A program made the translations under genes and the position numbers. Shown one piece after another: positions 19,756 through 31,171 of a stretch of 64,000 bases of DNA (its first letter is position 1; every line of letters begins with the position of its first letter). Below the pieces are notes generated by a model. The model was given only the letters and a program-made list of their open reading frames with translations, was not told the DNA's origin and searched no databases. The DNA comes from Pilasporangium apinafurcum. Taxonomy: Eukaryota; Oomycota; Peronosporomycetes; Pythiales; Pythiaceae. The stretch is taken from assembly GCA_001600495.1 (NCBI GenBank), contig BCKE01000020.1, positions 433,603-497,602 of the forward strand. The letters are read 5' to 3'.

Positions 19756-22700
19756 CTAGAGGGAGAACGCGCAGATTTGACATCGCCTTTCGTCAATGAC
19801 CAAGAGCTCACCGTTAGCGGTAATGACAAGATCAAGCGGACGTTGGAAACAGTTCTCTGGTTCCATATTCGCCCCAAATGAGGTAACATACGTCCCATCA
19901 TTCCGAAAAACCATCACGCATTGATTGGCCGGATCACACGCCAAGAGATAGCCACTTCGAGGTTCAATGAATACACCCATGGGTGTCATTATATGATCAA
20001 ATGGGGTCGCTTGAGTATCCAAAACTAGCTGTCCATTTCCGTCTAGGTCGAAGACTTGCAAGCGGTTGTTGCATGTGTCCGAAACCAGCACTTTTGCACT
20101 TCGATGACTTCCGAAATCGCATTTTGGCGTAGACGGAAGGGCTGAACAAACCGCAACAGCAGTGGGAAAATTCAACTCTCCCGATCGGTTACCAAAACGT
20201 CCAAAGGATCGGACAAACTTCCGAGATTCTATGTCAAAAACTTGAATGCGATGATTACGTTGGTCACATATGAATAGCAGTTGATTGTCAAGAACAGCAA
20301 CCCCTTGTGGAGAGTCCATGTATCCTTCGGTATGTCCAAATCCTCCGCCAATACGACCCCGAAACTCTCCAGTGGATGCTTCAAATAGTGATACACAATG
20401 GTTGCCGCTATCACTAACAACCAATATAATCGTTTCATCTGGTTCGTGAACCGTGAAGAAAGTCAGGAATGACGGATGGTTGAGTTCACCCGCAAGATAC
20501 CCGCTTGAGCAAAGCGTTTGATCACCGTAAGTCGAGGCGCCAATATAGAATTGGAACTCGATGTTACTAAGGTACTTGAAGGCCACAACGCGGTGCGAAA
20601 GGGGATCACTTACAAATAACATTTGACGAGAAGTGTTGGCACTTTCACTCGGTACGCGGTCGTACGCTTCTCGAGCGTTCTGTGGTATTAAGAGTTTCAC
20701 ACAGCTATGAATGCTGGAAATGCCGTTCAATGGTTCTGTTGGGATTTTCCGCCAGTTGGTACGCGAACCATCTTCATTATAGCTGTACACTTTGGCATTG
20801 GCACGGTCAACTACGATGAGCTTCTTTTCTGCGGAAGCATAAGTGATAGCAGAAGGGTGATGAGATCTCGACCTACAATGCCGATATTTCGCTTGAGCCT
20901 GCATGATCCGAGTGTACGCTGGACTGGATGGATGCAAGACGGTTGCCAGAGCATAAAACTCGATCATTGCTGATCCCTCCAGCGATGGGAGCTTTTGCTT
21001 GATAGCGGCATACTCATGAAGGAGTGACGCATAAATTCGATTGAGAAGATCTTTCTGAAATGCTGCTTGGTCCGGATTCGCGAAAAGAGAAAACTGGCGC
21101 AAAAAGTCGCCGTTTTGGTTGAGAATCTGGACACGAACGTTGCCAAGGTCTGCGACAATAATGTCGAATTGTTCATTTGAAATCGTGTTTGCATCTGGCA
21201 GCAGCCCTCGTGTTATGACCGTCTTCATGTATACATACGTTCACGAAGCAAAGACCACCAAAGAAAACAATCAGCATATTTGCAGTAAGATAACTCGACT
21301 CGCCATATCAAGTAAGGGAATGCAATCGTTTTTGGAGGTGAGAAGCTACATTTACCTTTCGAACATTGGCGAGTTTGACGTCGTGAATATCCAAAAACTG
21401 TGCCTCTTTTATCCCCTTACAACCGATCACTCTCACAAATACCCCACGCTTTGTGAATATCACGAGGTGGTTACCTCCTAAATCACAGACAACGACATGG
21501 TAGTGGGAGACATCCAATCCACTAGGTCGACAGAGTTGTCCACATTCGTGGCCTTTACTACCAAATGATCGATCAAAGATTACACGGCTGTCTTGTCCAA
21601 TAGGAATACCATAGCGTCCAGCAGGTCTATTGCGACTGGTTATTGAAGAACCAGAGGAGAATGCCAATACTTGAACACAGTGATTGCCTTGATCAGTTAT
21701 GTAGAGCTCGTTTGATGTGTCATCAAATGCGAGACCTTGAGGGGATGCAAATAGCTCGTTGCCTCCATCATCTTTTTCCCCTATATATGCCAAGCAGCTG
21801 GACTCTCCGTCAACAACAACTGGCGCGCGATGCGAAAGCGCTTCTATGTGGAATGACTGGAATAATTGCCGCAGGTCGATAATGACGATTCCGTGATAAG
21901 CCTGGTCACAAACTGCATTTGGTAATCTGTATGGCTACATACAGCCAGTCTGCTTTCAATCAAGTGTCTGAGCATGGATACGATGCTCACCTAAAAGGAG
22001 TCCCGAGCGAGTGGTTGTCTGTTTATGTGCAGTTTCCATGGGTATTTCATGTATTTACCTGCCAGCCAGTATGTATAAGCTGTGAATGAGGAGAATGGTA
22101 CTTACCATTGCCACAGGATCCCGTACACTCACGGATCCATATGCTTTACTCCACACAACCGTAAACAAATGCATATACTCTTTCGCTGTAAACACGTGGA
22201 TTGCAGGCGATGAGTCCGCGATGAAGATGACGTCGTCTTCAAGCGTAGGAATCGGTTTCTCTAGCGCAGCCAATGAAAGCACCGAAGCACACAACGGAAG
22301 TGCTTCAGGAGTCGGCATGGAGAGTTCCGCTGTACAGAATGCGCCAACCAGCCGCAGTTTCTTCTCAATTTCATCAATCACCTGCCGTTCTGCATGCTCG
22401 ATACTTGCGATGCGCTCTTGCTCGGCTACCTTCTGCATGCGAATCTGCTGTAGTTCATATAGCTTTCGTTGCTCCTCGGCAATGCGTTCTATTAAGCACG
22501 CTTATCATACACGCAACACGACTATATTCATACGTTTTAGAAAACATGGTATACCGTTTTCGACTCGTTGCCGCTCATTTTCTTGTTGCATTCGTAGCTC
22601 TTCCTGCCGTTGTTTCGCCTCAGCTTCTAACCGCTCGTTTTCCAGTTTCTGCCCACAGATAAACACACAGATGAAGAAGAAAGAGAAGTCAATGGCTTTA

Positions 22701-22792
22701 ACACACACATCTATAGCGTCTACTTAGTAAGCGCCACACACCCGTAGCCTTCGTATCTCTGCGAGCGGATTGCAGCCACCATTTCCATTCAT
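19756..22792 (-). CDS. NHL-repeat beta-propeller protein with N-terminal coiled coil
   Basis: A multi-exon protein of roughly 850 aa. Exon 1 starts at ATG 22792 (MNGNGGCNPLAEIRRLR) and splices into a Glu/Arg/Gln-rich coiled coil (KLENERLEAEAKQRQEELR, then ERIAEEQRKLYELQQIR). A central region follows (LPTPEALPLCASVLSLAALEKP-like), then NHL repeats such as FASPQGLAFDDTSNELYITD, NHCVQVLAF, SPQGVAVLDNQLLFICDQRN, HRIQVFDIESRKFVRSFG, AKVLVSDTCNN and LQVFDLDGNG. Two large exons (about 21360-21960 and 19756-21230) hold the propeller. NHL propellers bind RNA or proteins; no RING or B-box is visible, so it is not TRIM-type. A ciliary or scaffold role is possible; I do not assign one. The exon 3/4 border near 21230 is uncertain. 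Confidence 0.78.
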
Positions 22793-22922
22793 CCTCTTAT
22801 CCTGCGGCTTTTCGGTGCAAAAAGTTCAACTTGAAGCAATCGTACTTAACCCGTCCATCTCTCAATCGCTATCTCCATTAAGTACGAATTGGTTGTCAAT
22901 CACAAAGAGAAACCTGGAGAAT

Positions 22923-24509
22923 ATGCTCAAGAGCGCGCCGTTTGTGGCGCCAAAATGGGCGTCGGCGCTGCGAAACCCACCGGCAAAGAAGCTAAAACTG
23001 GGTCATTTCCCAACGCCGATTTTCCCATTTACACCACCAGGGTTACCTGAGGGTGTCAAGATGTATATCAAGCGAGATGTACGTATAACTGGTGTTCAAT
23101 AACTGCTTCATAGTTGCTGAAAGAGTTTCAACGGTCAATCATGTAGGACTTCAGTGGCATGGAGACCTCCGGCAACAAGATTCGTAAACTAGAGTTCTTA
23201 ATGTCGGAGGCGCTAGAGCAGAACGCGGACTGCATCGTCACTTGTGGTGGTATTCAAAGCAATCACTGCCGTGCCACTGCCGCTGTTGCTAGGATGCTCG
23301 GCTTGGATTCGTATCTGTTGCTACGCACGAATAAACCGGATGAAGATCCTGCTCTTGTGGGTAATCTGCTATTCGATCGGTAAGAGACGATGAGAGTGTG
23401 GTTTTTCGTAAAGCGCTTGGTGTTGTGCTTAGTTGATCTGACAGTAAACCCTTTCGATCATAGGATGGTTGATGCGACATTGATTCAGATGTCCCGTCAA
23501 GAGTATGGCAAGTTTGGCAGTGAGGCTATGATTAAGGTGAAGAGATAGAATATATATCTATAGATGATTTTGCATCTGAATTGGTTTGGTCGTGTCTTCT
23601 TCTCCTACTAGCGCACGTGCGAAAGACTGATAAAAGAGAATCGTCGTCCTTATGCCATTCCAGTTGGAGGAAGCAATGGGCTTGGCACGTGGGGGTACAT
23701 CCAAGCCATCGACGAACTACAGATGCAGATCAAGGTAGGTGCATCGTGCTATGGTTTAGAATGGGGATTAAGTAGATGACCCATAGACTTCAACTACTGT
23801 TGTTTTTGTTACTATTTGCAGGAGAATGAGCTGGAGATCACTGATTTGGCGTTTGCGTGTGGCAGTGGCGGTACTGCTGCAGGTATTGGTCTCGGCGCAT
23901 ATCTCTACGCTGACCATCATAAAAGCGAATCCACGCTCCAGTTTACTGATGTTACTCCAGGTACGTCTGTATGATTTCATGCAAGAACACGAGGAAGAAA
24001 AAAATGTAATACTGACAAACCTGAATATTATTCTCGCTAGTGCACGCCTACATTGTCTGCGACAACGATGAGTATTTTTACAACCACATCGATCACAAAA
24101 TTCTTGTAGAGATGGGTGCGCCTGCCACGCTTTCTTCTCGGCAGTTCCTGCAGGTCACAAATGCGCAAGGCACGGGGTACGCACGCAGCACGAAGCGAGA
24201 GCTCGAGTTCATCGCGAACGTGGCACGTACGACGGGCATACTGATGGATCCTGTCTACTCGGGCAAAGCGCTTTTCCATCTTATCCGCGAACTGAATGAG
24301 CAACCTGAGGTTTGTGTGTTGTTGCTGTTGATTCTAGACATGCGATTATTTAAAGATCACCCTGTCCTCTGCATAATTGAATGTAGAAATTCGCCGGTAA
24401 ATCTATTCTGTTTGTGCATACTGGAGGTCAATTTGGGCTTTTTGACAAGGTGGATGAACTGGACGGCGTATTTCGAGCCAACCAGATCCAGCGCTTTACG
24501 ATGGAGTAG
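22923..24509 (+). CDS. PLP-dependent D-cysteine desulfhydrase / ACC deaminase family enzyme
   Basis: Seven or so exons encode about 400 aa of the tryptophan-synthase-beta fold. The order is LGHFPTPIFPF and MYIKRD, then DFSGMETSGNKIRKLEF with the PLP-binding lysine in SGNKIRK. Next come CGGIQSNHCRATAA, the Ser/Asn substrate loop, then VPVGGSNGLGTWGYIQA, the phosphate-binding CGSGGTAAGI and finally FVHTGGQFGLFD. The pattern matches D-cysteine desulfhydrase (DcyD), which makes pyruvate, H2S and ammonia, and its relative 1-aminocyclopropane-1-carboxylate deaminase; motifs alone do not separate them. All junctions are GT-AG and phase-consistent. The start at 22923 is preferred because an upstream in-frame ATG (22770) lies inside the divergent NHL gene, but a longer mitochondrial leader is possible. 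Confidence 0.88.
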
Positions 24510-25109
24510 AGTGGATACAAAACCCATGTAATGGAAAGCAGTAGAACAAGCAATTTTATGTTGTTTGTTTTATGAAGCGGCACGTGTAAATACATTGTAA
24601 AGCATGCAGTGTCACGTTCATGTCAATACTAGATGCTTATTCATTTGCCGTACATAGTCGCTCTCCATCTTTGATATGCTGCCGCCAATTGCCAGGTTGA
24701 ACCTCAACTTCCGTGGCCAACCTTCAAAACAAAATGAATTGCAGCGTCCGTCTAATCAGAGTATGGGAAGGCCATTATATAATTAATTTATAGAGGTATA
24801 TCACATACATAAGTCTATTCTTGAATGGGATGGGTTGAGTGAATATTAAATTGAAAAGGTTTCTGTGCGTTTGCGTATCATCCCACCTGCAGAATGAGAA
24901 GTTTCGCCCCGAAAACGAGATTGTCACGAGGCAGCACATTTCGATTTGCCTGCTTAGAGCAACAAGCAAAGTAAATAAATTCAGCGCATACACATACGAA
25001 GGAAGCGATGCTGTCAGCAACGAAGAGGTACGTGGCCGTAATCACCATCAAGAGTTCTAATTGCACAACGTTACTGATCAAATGGATGTGAAGCAGATCG
25101 CAAAAGGTC
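24510..25109. other. Intergenic region, no gene seen
   Basis: 600 bp between the end of the DcyD-like gene and the start of FOXRED1, both plus strand. It is AT-rich in the middle (24775-24860). Short open frames here lack any recognisable protein signature or plausible splice partners. The last 100-150 bp should contain the FOXRED1 promoter. Confidence 0.35.
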
Positions 25110-26758
25110 ATGCACACCGGATTGAAGCGGGTAGCAGCTACGACAGCTCAGTCTTCTTTGGCTTTCTCTAGTAGCGCTTCATCCTCATCGCCCCATTATG
25201 ACGTCGTTGTGGCCGGTGGCGGGGTTATGGGCTTCTCCGCGGCGTACCATTTGGCGTCGACATCCAATTTATCGGTTGCTGTTGTAGAGCGCGATAATTC
25301 GGTAACGTAGTTGCATGCCATGCTGTGTAGGATTATGTATTGGTCTCATTGTGTATGGTTTTGATATGAAATGACTATGTGGTGCTTAGTATAAATACGC
25401 GTCTGCAATGCTCTCCTGTGGCGGCATTCGTCACCAATTTTCACGACCAGAAAACGTCCTGATGAGCATGTATGGTACAGAATTCCTGCGCTCAATCCCT
25501 ACGCGACTAAAAGTGGACGGCAAGGATGCTCCAGATATACAATTTGTGCAAGGTGGCTATCTGTTCTTGGCGAGTGACAAGAATCTCCAGATTCTCTACG
25601 ACAATCATCAAGCACAACTGTACGTGTTACCTCTTCTCACATATAGATAGCTCTTGCTGGATCATTCTCACCGTTTGTTATTTTTTGTTTATGGATGTGT
25701 AGTTCGGTAGGTGCAGAAGTGGAGCTGCTGAAACCAGACGAACTCAATCGCCGTTTTCCCTGGCTTTCCACGGAGGGAGTTGCTGAAGCGTCGTTGGGGA
25801 TGGCGAATGCTGGCTGGTTCGATCCTTGGTCCTTCCTCGGTGCCATGAAGAGAAAGTGTGTGTCGCTTGGCGTGCAGGTTTACGATGGTGAAGTCAAACA
25901 CTTTGACATGGGCGGCCAGAATCAGATTGAGAAAGTGCATTTTGAGCAAAAAGACTCGGCAACTGGCGAGACACGTTTCCAGACTATCGGTACGACACAC
26001 GTAGTGAATGCAGCGGGAGCCTGGGCGAGTAAGATCACCGAGGCTTGTGGTAGCCACGACTACCCAGTCAAACCAAGGTACCATTTGTGGACTTTAAAAT
26101 TCACTGATGCTCACTCTTTCGCACAAAGTTGACGATTTCTCTCTTGGTCACACAGGAAACGAAGCATGTTTTGCTACCATTGCCCCCACGAGGATGTGTG
26201 GAAAGGAGAAGCGGCCTCGCCATTAGTCGTGGATCCCAGTGGCGTCTATTTCCGTCGCGAAGGTTCTGGTGGCCAGTTCGTCTGTGGATTTTCACCTGAC
26301 GAAGAGTTTGATCCTGATGGAGTATCGGTAGAGGAGCTTGACTTTCCTGATCACGCGATGTGGGAAGAAATGATCTGGCCGACGATCGCAAATCGCGTCA
26401 AGAAATTCGAGGACATTAAGCTTGTCAGCGCTTGGGCAGGTTTCTACGACTACAACACATTTGATCAGGTAAATGAACACGCACAATCTGTTTCTATTGT
26501 TATTGTTGGATTCGGTGTTGTTTCATTACTTATTTTATCACTATTTCTTAGAATGCGATTATTGGTTTGCATCCAGACGTCCCAAATCTCTACCTCATGA
26601 ATGGCTTCAGTGGCCACGGGCTTCAACAGTCTCCTGCCGCGGGACGAGCCATCTCGGAACTCATTCTGCATGGCGAATACAAGACGATCGATGCGTCTGT
26701 CTTCGACTTCCAGCGCGTGCGAAACAACGAGCCGTTCTTTGAGCAGGCCATTGTGTAG
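25110..26758 (+). CDS. FOXRED1: FAD-dependent oxidoreductase, FOXRED1-like complex I assembly factor
   Basis: Five exons encode about 470 aa. The N-terminus (MHTGLKRVAATTAQSSLAFS) is Ser/Ala-rich, basic and free of acidic residues, as expected for a mitochondrial targeting signal. The FAD-binding dinucleotide fold is HYDVVVAGGGVMGFSAAYHLA, followed by the charged end of the second strand (VAVVERDN). Later blocks SCGGIRHQFS, FVQGGYLFLA, GWFDPWSFLGAM, VVNAAGAWASKI, EDIKLVSAWAGFYDYN and MNGFSGHGLQQSPAAGRAISELI match FOXRED1 in the DAO superfamily, which helps assemble respiratory complex I in animals. Exons end at about 25302, 25620, 26078 and 26467. It converges with the coiled-coil gene, with only 68 bp between stops. 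Confidence 0.92.
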
Positions 26759-26826
26759 TGAAGAGGCATTACCGTCCGCCACATAGCTATAGCATTTCTA
26801 TGTTCGTATTTCTAGGTTGTCCTTGT

Positions 26827-28041
26827 TTAATGACGATAGATACACAGTGAATTTTGTGAAGGAGAACTGTCTTTACCCGAAGCTAAGGACCAGGCATTCA
26901 GTTCCGCATTGTCATTTGCCTCTTGCACTTGCGTTAACTTCCGGTTTACTGCGTGGAGCACTTTCTTGTATTCCTGGATTTCTCGCTTCCGCAACTTCGC
27001 TAGTTCCTTTGCACACTGCTTCCCTTCAGCGAGTTTCTTCGACCACAGTTTTGCTTGCACGTCTTTCTGTCTTGCCTCTTGCTTATATTCCTCGGTCATG
27101 TGCTCGTATTTATCCAACAAGTCGCTAAACTCAGTTTTTAGAATTAGCAATTCTTCGTTTTTGTCGTCTAACGCTGTCTGGCATTTCTCAAGCGCTTTCT
27201 GAGCCATCTTCCGCTCGCGCACGGCCATTTCTTCGCGCTGCACTGCCATTTGGCATTCATTCTTTAGTGTTTGAATCTGAACCTCCCATTTCTGGTTAGC
27301 ATCACCCTGTTGCCTTTCTTTACTGCGTTCCAATTCCAGCCGCTCCTGAAACAGTGTCTGGTCATTGGTCATCGATGCCAATTTTGCCTCCAACGCTGCT
27401 TTTTCTTGCATCTGCATTTGTGCCGCAGCTTCTAATTCCGTCGCTTTGGCTTGAAACTCAACCACTGCTCGGTCACGATCTGCGCTTTCCTGTTGAGTGG
27501 TAATCAGTTCAGCCTTCAGTGCCTCTAGCTGCACCTCATGCTCATGGGCAATTTGTTGCCAGAGTTCCCTTACGCGTTTAGCATCTGCCTCTGTACGCTG
27601 AATAAGCTGATCGCGATCGAGTGCCAGCACGCGTGCATCTTCTTTCAAAATCTCCAATTCGGCCATCACCAGCTCTTTTTTCTCAACCTCTTTCCTCCAT
27701 TTCACCTCCAATTGCTTCATTTCCTCACCTAATGCGGTGTTGCGCTGTATTGCCGTGTTTTTCCCCATTAGTGCCATCTTGTGAAGTGCCTTTTCTTCCT
27801 CTAATTCGTTGGTGATCTGCTGCAATTTGTCGCGTAATTGTTGTGTCACTTGATTCCCGCGCTGTTGAACATGTAAAAGCTCCAGTTCTTTCACCTGTAA
27901 CTCGTTTTCGAGCGCGTTTTTCGCGGTACGCTCAGCACTGAGTGTTCGTGTGATAGTTTCGACCTCCTGCCGCAGTGTATCGCGCTCTTCCTGCAGTTTC
28001 CGCGTGAGTTCCTGCAGGTTTCCGCCATATCGATCGGCCAT
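26827..28041 (-). CDS. Long coiled-coil protein, unknown function
   Basis: Intronless, about 404 aa from MADRYGGNLQELTRKL to NSLCIYRH. Nearly all of residues 5-380 are heptad-patterned Glu/Lys/Gln/Ala/Leu sequence without prolines, so one long parallel coiled coil is expected. No catalytic domain, CAAX box or membrane segment is seen. The general pattern resembles cilium- or Golgi-associated coiled-coil proteins, but similarity of coiled coils is a poor guide and I assign no family. The ATG at 28041 is preferred over an in-frame upstream ATG at 28095, whose extra 18 residues are hydrophobic/aromatic and overlap the inverted repeat at 28077-28122. Confidence 0.8.
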   Translation of the reverse strand: MADRYGGNLQELTRKLQEERDTLRQEVETITRTLSAERTAKNALENELQVKELELLHVQQRGNQVTQQLRDKLQQITNELEEEKALHKMALMGKNTAIQRNTALGEEMKQLEVKWRKEVEKKELVMAELEILKEDARVLALDRDQLIQRTEADAKRVRELWQQIAHEHEVQLEALKAELITTQQESADRDRAVVEFQAKATELEAAAQMQMQEKAALEAKLASMTNDQTLFQERLELERSKERQQGDANQKWEVQIQTLKNECQMAVQREEMAVRERKMAQKALEKCQTALDDKNEELLILKTEFSDLLDKYEHMTEEYKQEARQKDVQAKLWSKKLAEGKQCAKELAKLRKREIQEYKKVLHAVNRKLTQVQEANDNAELNAWSLASGKDSSPSQNSLCIYRH

Positions 28042-28076
28042 CGCGCGATTGCCGGTGCAAAACCAGAATTTAAACG

Positions 28077-28122
28077 ACGTTAAGTACGAAATCAAACAAA
28101 TCCGTTACTGCGTACTTAACGT
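28077..28122. repeat. Perfect 12-bp inverted repeat with 22-nt spacer
   Basis: ACGTTAAGTACG at 28077-28088 is the exact reverse complement of CGTACTTAACGT at 28111-28122. The element lies 36-81 bp upstream of the coiled-coil gene start codon, so it could be a palindromic operator or, if transcribed, a hairpin in the 5' leader. The core TTAAGTACGAA recurs at about 22878 in the NHL/desulfhydrase intergenic region. Confidence 0.7.
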
Positions 28123-28274
28123 AGCATAGATATAAATTTAAAGAATCTTTGAATGTACCCATATCCATTTTGACAAACCGGATGGTGACAGAGTATCTTT
28201 TATCTTTCTATTCATCATCAATATACGCTTTGAACGGAAAATGAGAGCTTTTATAGATATAGATATATTTCTGT

Positions 28275-29477
28275 TTACACTACTGCTTGCTCAACTGTAA
28301 TTTGAACTCCATCGCGTGGGGTGGTCAGCGAGTTAAAACTCGCCAACGACTTTGCACGCTCTACTGTCGTGGGCTTGCTGCCATTTTCAATATCCCCTTT
28401 CGCGATGGAACTCTCACCGTTCGATTTGTGTCGTTGTGAGTCTTCGACGGAATGAAGTCCCAGCCCAAGTAGTACCAGAGCAAGCGCAGCGCCAAAGTAC
28501 TCAGGTACGACTTCCACGAACAAATAGTAGGAGGCAAATGGAAGGTAAATGTTTGCGCTCAGCAATGACAAACTGTATGTTGTCGAGGCAGAGGCATCTG
28601 CATAAATCGAGATAAGCACGTAGAAGCCAACCATCGCCATCGCATACCCAGCAAGGCTCACGAAAATGTTTTCGTCCCAGTAAATCGCACGAATCACGTC
28701 GAGTTCAAAGAGTAGCACGTGAAGCAACGCGATCGCCGCCGCCCACAATCCGATGCAGCCCATGGCTTCCATCGATCCATGCATCCCGCGGCTCTTCATG
28801 CACAATTGGTTTGCAATGTTGGAAGCTGCAAACAGCACTGCCGCCATCAACGCCAGGAAACACCCATACACTTGGTGGCTCATGTCGTATTGCTGATCTT
28901 TGCTATATGACCCAATAAAGAGCACCACTCCCCCTGTCAATGCGATTCCACACCCAGCAATATGCAGTCGCGAATACTTTCGACCGGTGATGATAAAGTA
29001 CAAAAAAGAGATGAATGGGATCGCCAAGTTGAGCATTAACGCGGCCGTGACGTAGTCCGTGTATACGAGTGCACGTACGGCGCAGAAGTTGGCTTCTACG
29101 TCCAGACACGCCACCACTGGATACATCCACCAAGGTACATAACCAGCCAAGGCGCCGTGTGGTTCTTTGGCAGTCGGACTCGACATGTCGTTCACGGGCG
29201 TCAACACGGGCGACAGACCTAGCGGAGATGATAGTGGTGTAGTTGCGTTCTTCGCTTGCGCTTGCTGCTGGTTACACTGCCACCAACGTCGAGCAAATGA
29301 AAACCCAAGACATCCTAGACCAAGTGTAGTGTAGAAGACCAAGTTCATTAGTGCAGGGACGTTGGCGTCATGCACCGTTAAGTACTTGGCCATAATGAGA
29401 CTCGCCATGCTAAAGAGTGCCACAAGTTGACCACAGGCGAAATGCTTCACTCCTTCTGCGCAATTGCTGGTCGCCAT
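28275..29477 (-). CDS. SLC35F-type solute carrier (drug/metabolite transporter superfamily)
   Basis: Intronless, 400 aa, ten predicted membrane helices. It matches SLC35F1/F2-like proteins: CGQLVALFSMASLIMAKYL near the start, WMYPVVACLDVEANFCAVRALVYTDY (the diagnostic D-x-E-A-N-x-x-x-x-x-A block), ALMLNLAIPFISFLYFII, GCGIALTGGVVLFIG, VYGCFLALMAAVLFAASNIANQ and VPEYFGAALALVLLGLGL. An insertion of about 50 residues after helix 2 and a 50-residue hydrophilic C-terminal tail are cytosolic additions. Substrate is unknown; relatives move nucleotide sugars, thiamine-like or queuosine-like molecules. Same strand as the coiled-coil gene downstream (233-bp gap). Confidence 0.88.
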   Translation of the reverse strand: MATSNCAEGVKHFACGQLVALFSMASLIMAKYLTVHDANVPALMNLVFYTTLGLGCLGFSFARRWWQCNQQQAQAKNATTPLSSPLGLSPVLTPVNDMSSPTAKEPHGALAGYVPWWMYPVVACLDVEANFCAVRALVYTDYVTAALMLNLAIPFISFLYFIITGRKYSRLHIAGCGIALTGGVVLFIGSYSKDQQYDMSHQVYGCFLALMAAVLFAASNIANQLCMKSRGMHGSMEAMGCIGLWAAAIALLHVLLFELDVIRAIYWDENIFVSLAGYAMAMVGFYVLISIYADASASTTYSLSLLSANIYLPFASYYLFVEVVPEYFGAALALVLLGLGLHSVEDSQRHKSNGESSIAKGDIENGSKPTTVERAKSLASFNSLTTPRDGVQITVEQAVV

Positions 29478-29838
29478 GGTTAAACTGATGCAGCTCTTCA
29501 GTAAATAATAGAGTAGCTAGGCAATGATGGAGTAGAGAAGGAGGGTCGCAACCTGTGATGGTTGGCACCAATTGCGGAGTGACAAAGAAGAAAGAGAAGG
29601 AGTATAACTCCTTCACTCTCTTTTTTTCTCTCTATGAATAGAAATAGTCGGTGTCTAAAGGCATCAAGGCTATCCAAAAGCATCGTGGTCAGTTTCTTCG
29701 AATGCTCAGTGATGCGCCAGCTCAATCGCATAAATTTCCTGCTTCATCGCAAGTAATTGGACTAAAAATGAAATATAATCGGAAAGCTTTTAAAAACAGG
29801 TAATTTCTAAATTAAAGTATATTTAATAAATATTATAA
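29478..29838. promoter_or_regulatory. Divergent intergenic region (SLC35F / gankyrin)
   Basis: 361 bp between divergent genes. A purine/pyrimidine-asymmetric stretch (CTCTCTTTTTTTCTCTCT, about 29617-29634) is the only striking composition feature. The right third is very AT-rich (29770-29840). It presumably contains both promoters. Confidence 0.3.
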
Positions 29839-29923
29839 ATGTCACTAAACCAAAGTACATGTTGTGTTGCTATTGTCCATCATTCCAGAAAAGAAGTGTG
29901 AAAAGCTACTCAATTCCAGGCAT

Positions 29924-31005
29924 ATGAGCGTTAGGGCAGCGGTGTTGGATGGAAGCGTGGAGAAGCTTAAACTGCTTTTAGCTCAAGGAGAGCCGCTGGA
30001 TACGAAAGATGAGGATGAGCGTACGCCTTTGCACTGGGCGGCTGCGAATGGCAGAACGGATATCGTGGAGTTCTTGGTAAAGGAGGCAAAGGCAATCGTA
30101 AACGTCCAAGATGATGCCGGATGGACACCGTTGATGAGCGCAACGTCCGCAGGGCACACCGAAACCGTGAGTTTGCTGCTAGTCAAGTGAGTACTTGCCT
30201 GTGTTACGCCCGGACGTCGTAGCGCTATCAATATTGCAGGGATTGTGTACTTCTTATATCAATTGACCAAAAACATTATGCTTAGTGGCGCGAATGCAAA
30301 TCTTGCGAACGAAAATGGGCAAATTCCGTTGCACTATCATAAAGGTGGGGTTACTTCTTTCCATTTACGCTATTTGGTCGAAGAAAGCGCTGATAACTGG
30401 AAAATGCCCGTGGATACATGTTGGGGAATAATTGTCCGAATAGGAAGGCTAGAAATTGCTGAACTGTTGGTAGATTACACAGACGATGTCAACCATGCAG
30501 TACGTTTAGTTGCTATACACACGCGGAAAAGTCTGTGGACTTTTGATCATTTTTCTTCGTGTGTGTTTCTTATTATTGCAGGATGATGTAGGGAGCACGC
30601 CGTTGACTCGTGCCCTTGGAAGTAAACCCAACAGAGGTGAGGATCTCATAGCAGTCTTGCTCCTTCATGGGTTGTTCAGCAGTTTCTGTAACGTTGATAT
30701 TGGTGGTTCTTTGTAGATATCATCGCGTTACTGCTTGATCATGGTGCCAAAGTTAACACAAGGGATATCGCTGGTCAGTAAGGTTTATGATATTTGGCTA
30801 TTACTGTTCACCGCTGACCGTGGATACGATCGTATAAATAGGCAACACTCCGCTTCATTTGGCGTTAATGGAAGGATACGAAGATATTGCGCGTTTCCTT
30901 ATCGAAGCTGGGGCCGATTACAAAGCGAAGAACAAAGAACAGCAAACATGTCTCAGTCTCATGCGCCCTGCTTTTCGTGCTGAAATTGACCATCGCACAG
31001 AATAA
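29924..31005 (+). CDS. PSMD10: Ankyrin-repeat proteasome assembly chaperone, gankyrin-like (PSMD10)
   Basis: Five exons encode about 230 aa made almost wholly of ankyrin repeats: EDERTPLHWAAANGRTDIVEFLV, DDAGWTPLMSATSAGHTETVSLLL, ENGQIPLHYH, DDVGSTPLTRAL, DIIALLLDHGAKVNTRDIAGNTPLHLAL and GYEDIARFLIEAGADYKAKNKEQQTCLSLM. The repeat order, the RTPLHWAA first motif and the ENKE/KNKEQQT ending follow human gankyrin, which escorts the Rpt3 ATPase during 19S proteasome assembly. One intron falls between RLEIAELLVDYTDDVNHA and DDVGSTPL. The start may be an upstream ATG at 29839 if a 34-nt intron (29856-29889) is removed, adding about 13 residues; I give the conservative ATG at 29924. Confidence 0.85.
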
Positions 31006-31171
31006 GCATCCAAAGACGATGTTTAGCCAATAGCAACAACGTATCAGGATACAAAATAATGTCATGTATTTTGGATTTATTCCCTTTGTGTCAGTCTATT
31101 TGCGCTCATATGGTAATGTAAAATTAATTCTCTGTCGTATATACTTTTCCCCCTCTGTTGTCGTCACCTTC

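Noticed and set aside
28042-28095. N-terminal extension of the coiled-coil protein
   Set aside because: Would add a hydrophobic segment that does not fit the protein and crosses the inverted repeat; MADRYGG is a more natural start.
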